From Phoronis australis (taxonomy: Eukaryota > Phoronida > Phoronidae), in the NCBI GenBank assembly GCA_002633005.1, contig NMRA01000456.1:267410-313299 (forward strand): 45,890 nucleotides of DNA. The letters run 5' to 3'. Both the position numbers and the translations under genes were made by a program. Within the stretch, counting starts at the first letter, position 1. Each line of letters starts with the position of its first letter. Below are positions 33,301 to 45,300 of the stretch, piece by piece. Below the pieces are notes generated by a model. It saw only the letters and a list, made by a program, of their open reading frames with translations, searched no databases and was not told the origin of the DNA.

Positions 33301-36300
33301 CACATATAAAATTAACTTAATGTTTGTAACTTAAAATTGTTCTCTTTACATTTTCTAGATTTATCGGATCTCGTGCTATCTTGTCTGGTCCAGCAGGGGG
33401 CGTTGTTGGTTATGCACTATCCTCGTATTCAAAAGAAACCAAGACACCAGTTATTGGGTTCGACATGGGAGGTACAAACATACAGATTTAGTTAGTGTAG
33501 TGTGCTTTAGACAATCTTAAACTTGAACTTTCGGAATGTACAGCCAAATTTCACATATTATACCCTTTGAATGCCTAATTACTACTCAGAGTGAGCTCGG
33601 GTAACTCTACACCTTTTAAATTTCAACCAATAACTTTAATCAAAAGATGTCAGCACTCATCTGTTGTTTTGCATGCATACACTTGCCCCCGTGTATTATT
33701 AAGATGTCTTCATGTACTCTTATTAAAACGTTCAGAGGAGATTGAATGCTTGAAATAGTTATGCTACAAGTGCATTGATCTTGACTGTATATTGGATTGT
33801 TTTGCAGGTACGTCAACAGATGTCAGTCGGTATGCTGGTCATTATGAGCATGTGTTTGAGAGTACAACAGCAGGGGTGTCTATGCAAGCACCACAGGTAC
33901 ATAGGTTAATGGAGAACAAATATTTGTGTTTTACAGTGGGCATTGTGCTTTGAAACATAGAATGCTTATTCTGTAGAACATGTGAAAGTGAGTCAACTGT
34001 GCAGAGGATGAAAAACTCCATTCATCATTATATCTCTTCAATTACAGTAAACTGTGTCATTTGTTTTAAATTCTGTGCCTTGAAAAAGAAACTTTGAGAT
34101 TCCTGGAATACAAAATGCTGTACTACTTCACAGTAAAACCATTTCTTAGTATTCATATTTCAGAGCATTATGGCATTTTCCATTGCACCCAACTTGTTCA
34201 ATTTCTATAGCCCAACAACAAAATGAGAAAACCACCTCTGTAGCTAATATCTTACACGACTAATTAACTCCATTCTGGCATCGATGGTTGGAGGGCCAGC
34301 ACTCTTTTGTTCGATAATTGCTCTAATCTTCAATAAGATGGTGTCTAGCCTGACTGGGCTGTGGTGTTAAAAATAAAAGTTAAGTTATAACATATTTGAA
34401 CATAAATCAATAGCATTTCTGAATTCTTTGTCAAATGCTGTTTTGTTATGAATATACAGTACAAGGCAAAAGTGTTTCCTCGTCATTATGTGTAATTCTG
34501 TTAACAGCAAAACTGACTGGTAATACTATTGTACTTGTCAGTGAAGTCGTAAATAACTGCACTAAAAGATCTCGCACTGACAAACACATTAAGTTTGAAT
34601 AAAATAATGCAGCGACATGTTTCGGTAGTAAAACATCATCCACCATTCATTTTCAAGCTTTATTCAGAGAATGGATGCCAGGATGGCTACAGGTATAACT
34701 TTACTTATTGACAATTGTTGTGCAAAATTCTAATTGCCAATTGGCTTATCCTCCTTTCTAACTTCTCTGTTAATTCCCCATTCTCAGTCATCAGGGGAGA
34801 CTACTCAGACAACTAATTCTGCTTCCGCCCAGATGGGTAATTCTGAGTCATTTTATCTGAATACTTTTGGCTTGCACTTTAGTTCATTGCTCATTTATCT
34901 TCCATTTGTGCTCAGCTGGACATCAATACAGTGGCTGCGGGTGGTGGATCTAGACTGTTCTTCAGGTCTGGCATGTTTGTGGTGGGTCCTGAATCAGCAG
35001 GGGCTCACCCAGGGCCAGTCTGCTACAAAAAAGGTAAGTATCCTGTGCTTTGTGACAGTGGAAGTCAGAAATATGTGTCAAATAAATTGTAAATAAAAAT
35101 GGCAAGGATTCCTGAAATAGTGCTGGGGAGCTTTCCGCAAGGCTAGTTTTTGCTAGATATCACCTGTCAAAGGCAAGTATTCTGTTAGCCAGCTAGCTAG
35201 CTGTATGGAGACTGTCATCAAAATACAGCTAGGTACCACTGTGTGTTGAGCTCTGTTAGACCCCGAAATACTGCACAGCCCAGGTAGTTTTGCTCGTCAC
35301 CTCATCATGAAACTTATATTCCTATGTTGTCTGAGCTAATGACTGGCGGGGGTGAGTGCTTGCAAAATCATTTAGTCAACCGACACTCACCTTGCCCGTT
35401 GCAGCCGTTTAAGTAAAAATCAATCTAATAATCATTTTCCTGCATAATTCTCCGCCATTTGTAACAAAGAAAAGTCATCGTTTTGAAAACAGTACGCTTG
35501 CGACACGCGCACACGCCATTTCCTAAAATTTTGGGACATCTCTCTGGAGATGATGGCAGCTTTGCAGCAGCAAAATTTATTCTGGAATTCGGTTCGCTGG
35601 TATTAAAGTACTAAAAACTTGCCACGAAATGAAAACAGTTCCGATAACTTGTTGTGACATGTATGCAACCTTGTGGAAGAAGAACAGTTGATTGAAAAAT
35701 CGGGGGAAAACGAAACTGGCGAATTGGTGACACATTATTTCATGGTGCTGAAAGCTGACGCAAATGATTGCTCTACAACTTTAGCAGTAGAAAGCCAATT
35801 TTGCTGGTAAATAACTTAGTTTGCTCAGGGAAGAGTTTAGTTTTTAATGACCGTAAGTTAGTCAGATTTTGTTTGACCAGTTTTTTACCCACATAGGCGC
35901 AAAGCTGTATATTTAGTACACAGAATTCTAGCCTTGGTGCAAAGCTTTATATTAGTATACAGCTTTGCACCAAGGCTGGTATTCTGTAAGTAAACTCGTT
36001 ACCTTAATAACGCACACTAGCAAATTGGCTGGCCAAAGAGTTGATTGAATGGCTGGACCAGAAAGTTGAGTGATGGGAGAAAACTCCTTATTTCTACTCT
36101 GTCAACCAAGACTACTTTCTGCAAGTGTTGGACTACTGACCAATGTTTAAGGAATGTGTCCTTGACATTATGCCTTTTTAATCGGCTTTGCTGTCTTCGG
36201 AGTTATCATTTTGTTCTTGAAAGATGGAGTAAGTTGTGATGAAGTGTTTTGTCACCTTTTCAGGTGGTCCACTGGCTGTCACTGATGCCAATCTGGCCTT

Positions 36301-39300
36301 GGGCCGCATTCTTCCTGAATACTTTCCAAAAATCTTTGGCAAGAATGAGGACCAGCCTCTGGACAGGGCTGCCACACTCTCAGCTTTCAAAGAGTTGACC
36401 CAAGAGGTATAGTTTGGATTGAGAGCATAGTGAAACAACTGGTTGTTATGAATTTAGTGGGTTTAGAGAAAAAGCATAGTTTTACATACTAGGTAAAGGT
36501 AGGGGTTGAGGCGCATTGAAGTGTTGTTTTCAAATAAATTTGTAAATGTATACCGACATACTGTGAACTACACTCTATGTTCTATAACATGTTAGTGAAT
36601 TTCACATAATAAATATGATTAATACTCCAGCTGGATTATTATACAGCTGATTTAGTCTATATCGTATCGCTTAGGTGAAGGTTAAATTTCTGTTCGGTAT
36701 CATTGTCCATGTGTCTTTCACTGTACCTACTGTTTCAATGGTTTGATATTGCAGGTGAATACGTTTCTTAGTGAAACTGGTGAACATGGTACAAAGTCAG
36801 TGGAAGAGGTTGCCATGGGTTTCATCCGTGTTGCCAATGAAGCAATGTGTCGTCCAATCAGAGCGCTCACGCAGGTTAAATCTGGTTTGAATAAACAATT
36901 CGCTTGATGATCTTTGTTATAAAAATAAGAGTACAGTGCATCAGATGTGCGCAGGCCTCACAAAACACCTAACACGAGAGCCCTGTTCGTCGTGAAAGAA
37001 GGTTTCAAGTCTACCTGCCTCCTTAAAAAAATGGTCAGATTTTTCCATTTGTTGCCATGCAGTATATGCTGTGGGCATGTAACAGTAGGCTGTTCTTTGG
37101 CCTATAAAAAGCTAGGCATTAAAGAGTCTACCAGGTGTTTAGGGGTTTCAACATCTGATGAGTACCACACATGGGACACACTGTGCTCCCCATATGCCCA
37201 GTGATCTGGTCAGGCTAAGTTACCGTGACTCATCAACACTTGAATGACATGTCTTATGCTCAACCTACCAAGACTCAGAAGGTTACCCAGCTTTCTGCAT
37301 CTGCAACAGGAAGGTTTGGAGAACAAATTCCAGCACCTGCCTGGCCATTTTCCAGTTTATAATTGTTCGTGTAACAAACCACCTCATTCTTGTATTCTGT
37401 GGTAGGACATCCGATCTTTGTTATAGTTGGTCATGAACTTTGGCTATTGGTTGAAATCTGCCGACAACCGGTACATCAATGAAACGCTGTGATGAAGAAT
37501 TGATAATGATTACGAAAGATCTAAATTGTTATGCCTTTTATTGAGTGAAACAGCGGTCAAAAATCATCCTAAGTTGATGAAAAAGATGTTTCAACACTGA
37601 AAACCCTGTTATCATAAATGCTGGGCAAGCATATTGTGTCTTCATCTTATTCATTGTTTTTTCAGGCTAAAGGTCATGACACCTCGCGCCATATCCTGGC
37701 TTGTTTTGGTGGCGCCGGTGGTCAGCATGCTTGTGCTATAGCTCGCTCGCTGGGAATGTCAACAGTCTTAATACACAAGTAGGTCTCTGGTGGATTGATA
37801 CTATTTATGTTAATGGGTTAATCTTAGAATTTAGTCTGTGTTGTTTTACAATTCGTTATATTATGTTTAATACATTTTTGTTGTATTTCAACTCAGTTGC
37901 TGTTATGCTTTATTTTCTTGTGATTCCCATGTACATTTGTGAACTAGATAAGTCAATGTTACATGGTGATACAAAATTTTGCCAAGCATGCTACTCTGTC
38001 GGCCATTTTCCAACTTTTTGCTTTATGCAGCTGTACCTCCGAGGTTCTTTAAAAGATTCTTCAGCAATTTGTTATGTAGATTAGGATCCGATTTGGCGAG
38101 TAGCAGCTCACATTTTGCGAGCTGAAATTGCCATTAGCGGCCTGAGCCAAATGCGACTTCAGTTTTTCGTTGCTCAACTCGCCAACCGCGACCTCGGTTT
38201 ATGACATTGCCGTTCCTACACTTGCAAAACTGATCAACTAGCACTTATTACATAACAGCAATAAAAAACGACCCGTGAAAAGCGCTCAGCGCTGGTCAAC
38301 TTTTGTTGCCATTTGTCAATCTTGTTAATCCACAGGCGCTTGAAAAATAATACGCTCGAACAACACCTCCTACACAGGAGAGCAAGCGACTCTCTACAGG
38401 CCGTGAGTGAACTTTGGTAAAGTGGGATTTAAGCGTCTGTGGTTTCCTCGTCTGCTTTTCATGGCAATGGCGATAAGAGAATTTGCAGCATCCAGTTTCA
38501 GGCTCAGGATTGTACCAAATCCTGTGGCCAATAGGGCGCCCAGAGACAAAATTAATAGACGGGATGGAATAGTGGTTGCCAGAGGAAATAGTGGTGATGG
38601 GAGGAGGGGGAGACAATAATCATAACGTAAAATTGCCGTGAGGACTTGACAGTGACCTCAGGGGTCTCGCACTCCACTGATTTATCCACATTATTTTGAA
38701 AACGCTTTGCCCAGTCACACATTGTGTGTCATAAAAGAGATAAGCATACCAGCAGCTGACGCAGCAAGTAGATCTACTCTCGTTTATCACATTGGTGTAG
38801 ACTCTCAGTTGAACTGTAGTTTTCTGTAGACCCCAGACCGTCCCGAGTTGCACCATATACCAACTCCGGACGGTCTCTCACGACGATTAAGCGTTATAGA
38901 CTACAGGGGGGGCGGGNATGACTACAGGGGGGGGAGGAAGTAGAAGCTACTGAGGTGACCAGGAGAAAGTGGTGACCGTCGGGGAACAAAACAGTTGCGA
39001 CAAAGAGAGAAGAGACCTGGTCTGCCACCAAGCGGTAGCACAAGCGACACCTATCGGACGTCTGAAGTACTTAAATTTGGCGACCTCAAATCCGAAATGG
39101 CGAGCTAAGATGTTACCCGACTCGCCAATTGCGAGTTGGTCGTTTTCTTTACTTTGGATGCTGTAGATAGATCTCATCAATTGATTTGTGGGGTGTGCCA
39201 TCTATTTCTCACAATGACTTACTGGTCATGAATTATTCGAGATTCTCAATGTTTTTTCAACATTTTATGATGACTGTTGTTATATTTCTCACTATGTTGT

Positions 39301-42300
39301 TAGTTGCCCCCATTGCATAAACTTTTGTTCAGTTGAGAATTTTTCACCAATGTTTGATGATGGCGATGATGTGATGATGTCGTCGTCTTTAGTGTCAGAG
39401 GAGTCATCGTCTTATGCCTCGTTGTGACATGGTCATGATTGTTGTCAGGGACATCAATATCGTTGACATCATTGGTTTTGGAGGTGGCGTCAGTGTCGAC
39501 AGTGAAGTCAAATGAATATTTTTGACTTCTTAGTTCCTGATCATTGTCCGTGCATCAGTGTTATAGTCTTTGTTTATGATGCTGTCATGGTTGCTTACAG
39601 TGCCGTTGACATTGTTATTATCTTTGAAGTCATCCTCTGCATCCTAGTTTTTGTTGTGGGTATCAATGATGTGATGATGTTGTCGTGTTCGTTGTCGTCT
39701 TTGGTGTCACTATGTTTGTTGCTGTCCTTGCTTTTTCAGTCCCATTTTCCAGAGCAGATTCAGTTCAAATGTTGGTGCAAGCCTGGAAACCATTTTCTTT
39801 TGTATCCAAGTTTTCCTTCGCTCTGTTGCATCTATCCCCTACCAAGACCATTATTAATAACAAATAAAAAACGAAAGCAATTTTTGTATTTTCATCTAAA
39901 GTTGACATGTCAACAAAATGCTCATTTTCATTTCCAGGTACGCAGGTATTCTGTCTGCTTATGGCATGGCCCTGGCTGATGTTGTACACGAGGCCCAAGA
40001 GCCATGTGCCAGTGTGTACGAGGAAGGGAGTTTCTGTTACATCGAGGCAAGGATCAAGGTGTTGTCAGAAGAGTGTATCTCCCAACTGGAGTCACAAGGT
40101 TTTGACAGGTAGTGTGTACATAACGGTCTTTGTATGTGATGCAGAATTGTTAATCTTTTGATTCTCAAAGCTAAGATTAATTTTTGTCCAATTTATGCAC
40201 CCATATATATGCGTACATCCATCGCATCTCCTAAACGCTTTCCTGGCAGGATTTTTATGCGCCCACATATTGCCGTCATCTCTGTCTGGGCATCAGGTGT
40301 CCACAGCTGTATCTCCGAAACCCTTCACAGGATCTTGATTAGATTTCGCAGATGTGTTCTTATGAAACTGACAATGGACGATGACGAATTTCAAACCTCT
40401 CTTACTACCGGTGTGCCCCCTGGTGGCAATTTTAGTTTTTTTACGCTTACCTCTGTATCTTTGGAGGTCCTCAACGGATTTTCATAAAATTTGGCAGTTT
40501 GTAAAATGATACCATCCTCCCGTTTTTGGATGGATTCGAGGTACTTTGTGCCACCTAGTGGCTATTTTTACTGTTTTCAAGTTGTAACAACAAATTTCGG
40601 ACCTCTCTGACTACTGGTGTGCCCCCTAGTGGCAATTTTAATTTTTTACTCTTATCTCTGCAGATTTGGAGGTCCTCAACAAATTTTCATAAAATTTGGC
40701 AGTTAGGCATCTGTTCGTGAGGTGATGCGATCCTCCCGTTTTTGGACGATTCGAGGTACTTTGCACCACCTATTGGCCATTTTTACTGTTTTTGAGTTTT
40801 TTGGCGTCTGCCTTTCTATCAACCAAACCGCTCTAGGGTTGATTTTGAAAATTGGCATATATACTGTGAAGAAGGCGGCTGACAATAATTTTCCGATGAC
40901 TTGGAGTACTATGGCACCTCCTAGTGGCAGTTTTGTTTGTTTTTGCGCCCATGGCTGTATCTCCTAAATGCTTTACAGGATCTTTATTAAATTTGGATGG
41001 TATGTTTATAATTATGAAGTTGACAACACAGGATGACAACTTTCGGACGGATCGGGCTACCGATGTGCCTCCTAGGGGTAATTTTATTTTTTTACGTTTA
41101 CCTCGAGTCTGTATCTTTAAAGGTCGTCAATAGATGTTCATCAAATTGTGCAGTTAGGCATCTATTAGTGAGATGACGCTATCATCCGGTTTTTGGTAAA
41201 ATTCGAGGCTCTTTGCACCACCTAGTGTCCATTTTTACTGTTTTCGAGTCTTGTCTGCCCCTCTGTCAACCAAACCACTCTAAGGATGGCTGTGAAAATT
41301 AACATGTATGTTCCTAATGTGAAGCGCAAGTCTGGCGATGATTTTTCGACGACTTTTTCTACTTTGGTGCCTCTTAGTGGCAGTTATGTTTTTTTGCTCA
41401 TAGCCTCTTAGTGGCAAATTCATTTTTTCGTTTTCCTCTGTTTTCTCAGATGTTCCTTGACGGATTTTTATGAAATTTGGTAAATAGCTTTGATGACACA
41501 TACAAGTTTTCAGATGGATTTGACATATTTTGCGCATTCTAGTTGCCATTTTTATGTTCCAAATAAACATCCCTAGAGCTACACCATTAGCGGTGCGTTC
41601 GTGGGCGCATTTCAATGCTCTGCGTTTCTCTTGTTGAAGAAATTTGTCAGGTGTGTTCCTTTGAACACGGTGATGAATGAGAACATCTTTTGTGCAAACT
41701 CAAGATACGTGTTAATTATTCTGTGCTTGAGTGCATTATGGTTTATACATATGCATGTGCACTTGATGACCCCGAGATATGAGCAACAACCTCCAGAAAA
41801 AACTCGAGAGATTTCAAGTAAGAACTTAAAGACATTTCGTATTCAGATTCAGACTTTTACCTTTAATAATGGGACATCAGGAGCAAAATTGTAAGTGTAA
41901 GGCATTTTGTACTCCAGTATAGAATTATGCCCCTGTATCTTGAGTTCGCACAAAAGTAGAATAGAAAATGACATAAGTAATCTCTAGTTCAATTTTGAGT
42001 AAAAAGATTCAACCCTGAGCCCTCAACCAATTACGGTTTTTTGGCCTAACACTTATTTTTTATCGATTTCTTAACATAGCCCATGAGATTGATGTGTGAA
42101 TTTGGTTGTTGGTATAATGCTGTGTACTTCTCTTATTAGGGGGCAGATTTTCACGGAGCCTTTCCTGCACCTACGCTATGACAAGACTGACTGCGCCCTT
42201 ATGTGCTCAGCTGAAAACCAACCTCCGTCTTCCTCCTCAACTTCTTTCGGAGATTTCCGAGCAGCATTTACTGAGCGTTATGCCACTGAATTTGGTTTTA

Positions 42301-45300
42301 CAATACCTGATCGAGCAATATATGTGGATGACATCAGAGTACGAGGTGTTGGTCGAAGTTTAGTTGGAACGGAACAGGAAATAGAGAAGGCAACAGCGCC
42401 ACCTCTTAGTGAAAAGGTGCGGATGATGTTTGTTGAAAATGAAACAAAAGAAAAAATTTGTTCAGTGAAGTTTTCTTATTCGTAATGATGTTTGTGATGA
42501 TACCGTTGTTTATTATATTTCACAAATTATTGGACACAAACATTAAAAAAATTTTTTTTAATCACCGTATCCGTAATTGCATTTGATAAAAAATAGTTGA
42601 GTCTTCAAATGTTCAAAGTTCAGTTTGTTATGATTTTAGTGTCCATTATGAGGCAGCATGACTGTTTTCTCCTATGTCTGTTTTTGTCTGTAGGTTGTCC
42701 AGTGTTTTTTTGATGACGGTTACTCTGACACGCATGTGTTCAATTTATCCTCTCTCTTGGCCGGACACACTGTCAGTGGACCAGCTATTATCATTGACAA
42801 GAACAGGTCAGTGATGGGACATTTTATATTGCTCGTTCTGTCAGTGCTGATATTCATGGTCTTTGTGCTGCTTCAAAGTTTTATAAGTGCCAGCCAATTC
42901 CTAATTTGTATTTGGCTGTTGAGTACATTCAAACTGATGGTAAAGGTAAAGTAACTGTCTCACGCAGCGTCATTTTCATAAACCTTTGTTTATGTTCATG
43001 TTTTGGGTAGAATCCTTTGTTTTGGTGTGTTATTACGGCAAATAAGTTTTTAATCAAACATCATAAAGCTGTGGACTGAGCATATTTCATAGATTGGTTC
43101 ATAGAACTCTGGAATACCAACTTCAATCTCGCACTGTTGAGGTTTCGCTGCGCATGCGTGGAATTTGTTTGCATTCATTTGTTCTGGTGTTAGTTATTCC
43201 TGTGGAATTTACTGTGTCGCTAACACTATTCTCAACTTTGCTGTTTTTCAACTAAATTTCATAAGAGGCATATCATTAGAAAGCCCTTTATCAGTTCTTG
43301 GTGGTACATAGCAAAAGCAATCGATACATAATTTAATTCATTTAATAACCGTAATTTTGCATACCTGACAGGTTTAAAAAATAATGTTTATTACCCAAAT
43401 GAGAAACTATTAGGGTGTAATAGTGTCATAAGAAAGCAAAAGAACCAGAGAGGCTATATAGATGACTAGTTAAGCCAGCAGGGAAATAATTTCAATGATT
43501 CAAGAGATTTCTATACTATCAAGACCAAGATTTTAGAATATAGATCCCTCACAGTTGCTTAGAAGAATTTAGTCGGGCACTTAATCAAAATTACACATCT
43601 TCTTATATTAATTGAGCATTTAGTGCTGTTTCATTCAGTTCTTCAGTAAACATTCAGGATGCAGTGTTATTTACAAAAATCTGATAAATATTAATTACTC
43701 CAAATACCTAATATCCAAAATTTGCAGATAAAAGCTTTCTGATAGATAAAGAATGAGCAAGCTTCTATTGTGTAAGTTTGAAATGTGCCGTGTATAGATC
43801 ATCACATGGGCTGCAGTGTAGGACTTTCCGTAGTAGTTTTTAAATAAACTCATTTCTTCAGAAAGTAAAAATTAGTGATCCTGATACGTGCAGTGTGTGT
43901 AACTGTAAATAAGAAACATTGGAACACATTTTTGCGATTGTTATGTTACTAAAGAAATTGACTCTGGATAACAATATTCATGACAAAGAGACAAATAAAC
44001 ACCTGTTTCATAGCTGTCAACATTCAAGAATGAAAAACTGGGACAATTGGATTGGAAAGTGGGACTTCCGGACTATGATTTTTTTTTACAAAAGTGGTAT
44101 TCAGTTATCTAGCAAGTAATTTTAAGCTATCTAGCACTTTTCAGTAACTTATTTTTAAAACATTCCATTTTGTCACATTTGAAACTGTTCAATTCCAGCA
44201 CAATTCTAGTGGAACCTAACTGTACAGCTATTGTTACAAACCAAGGAGATATCCATATAAAGGTTAGTGGAATGAGTGATAACAGTTGGGTGTTATTCAC
44301 TTGGGTTTTGCCACTTGTGTCTTGTCATGTGTGTCTTGTCATTTATGTCTTGCCACATGTGTCTTGCCACTTGAGCCTTGTCACTCGTGTCTTGTCACTT
44401 GTGTCTTGTGACTTGTGTCTTGCCATGTGTGTCTTGTCATTTATGTCTTGCCACGTATGCCTTGCCTCTTGTGTCTTGCCATGTGTGTTTTACTGTTATT
44501 CTTCACTTATTTTACACACAATACTGCCGACGAGTGAAATTCTGTATTTGCGAAATTTCTCCACAAAAATAAAGATTAAGAAAATGTTAGTCACTTTATA
44601 ATGAGCTTACTTTGTTCTGTGTTGATGTCATGAAACAATTTCAAGTTCTCAAGTTTTCATCACTTGCAACAAGGTAACCAGCTTTAGAAAATTGGAAATA
44701 TTTTTGTGCAAAATAAGTGAAGAACTATTGTATCATGTGCCTTACCATGTGTGTCTACTGTGCAGCTGTCTGACAAAGATCCAGAGTCAGTGGGGTGCCA
44801 AGCCAGTGGACAAGGAAGTGCAGCTGATTGTGATCAAAGACGTGACTGATGGAAATTTGCATTTTTATGAGCCCGCATATTTACATGTGTCTGAGCTTGG
44901 GAAAAGCTGACAGTTCACTAATGCTGCTTAAACATGCACTTGTAACTGGATCTAAATGATATTGTTGAGCTTATCATCTACCTAAGCTATATCTTGGAAT
45001 ATCATTAATGAAACAGGACTCTGCAACTAATTTCTGACACCCCCTGTGTTTAGTTTGCCTGTGTTATTGTGCCAGTAAGAAACAGTGTCTATTTACAGTC
45101 CAGTACATTTCACCTACTGCGTTACTTCTACAGGTCAGCCGCAGTACTGTGCATGAGATCACCACTGAACTGGATGCCATTCAACTGTCTATCTTTTCAC
45201 ACCGCTTCATGAGTATTGCTGAACAAATGGGAAGGTAGGCTGCACTTACTGCTGAATCACTCCTTTTGTCATTTTCACTCATTTCATAATAGCTGAGCAC

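Noticed and set aside
41601-41894. 97-codon plus-strand open frame before OPLAH exon 14
   Set aside because: No similarity to OPLAH and no fit to the phases of exons 13 and 14. It borders the satellite block.
44763-44910. Open frame after a good acceptor (TGTGCAG) between OPLAH exons 16 and 17, with a [10 protein letters not shown] string faintly like a Tudor-SN segment
   Set aside because: In the phase required between exons 16 and 17 it reaches a stop after 27 codons, and the similarity in the other frame is only a few residues. OPLAH is complete without it.
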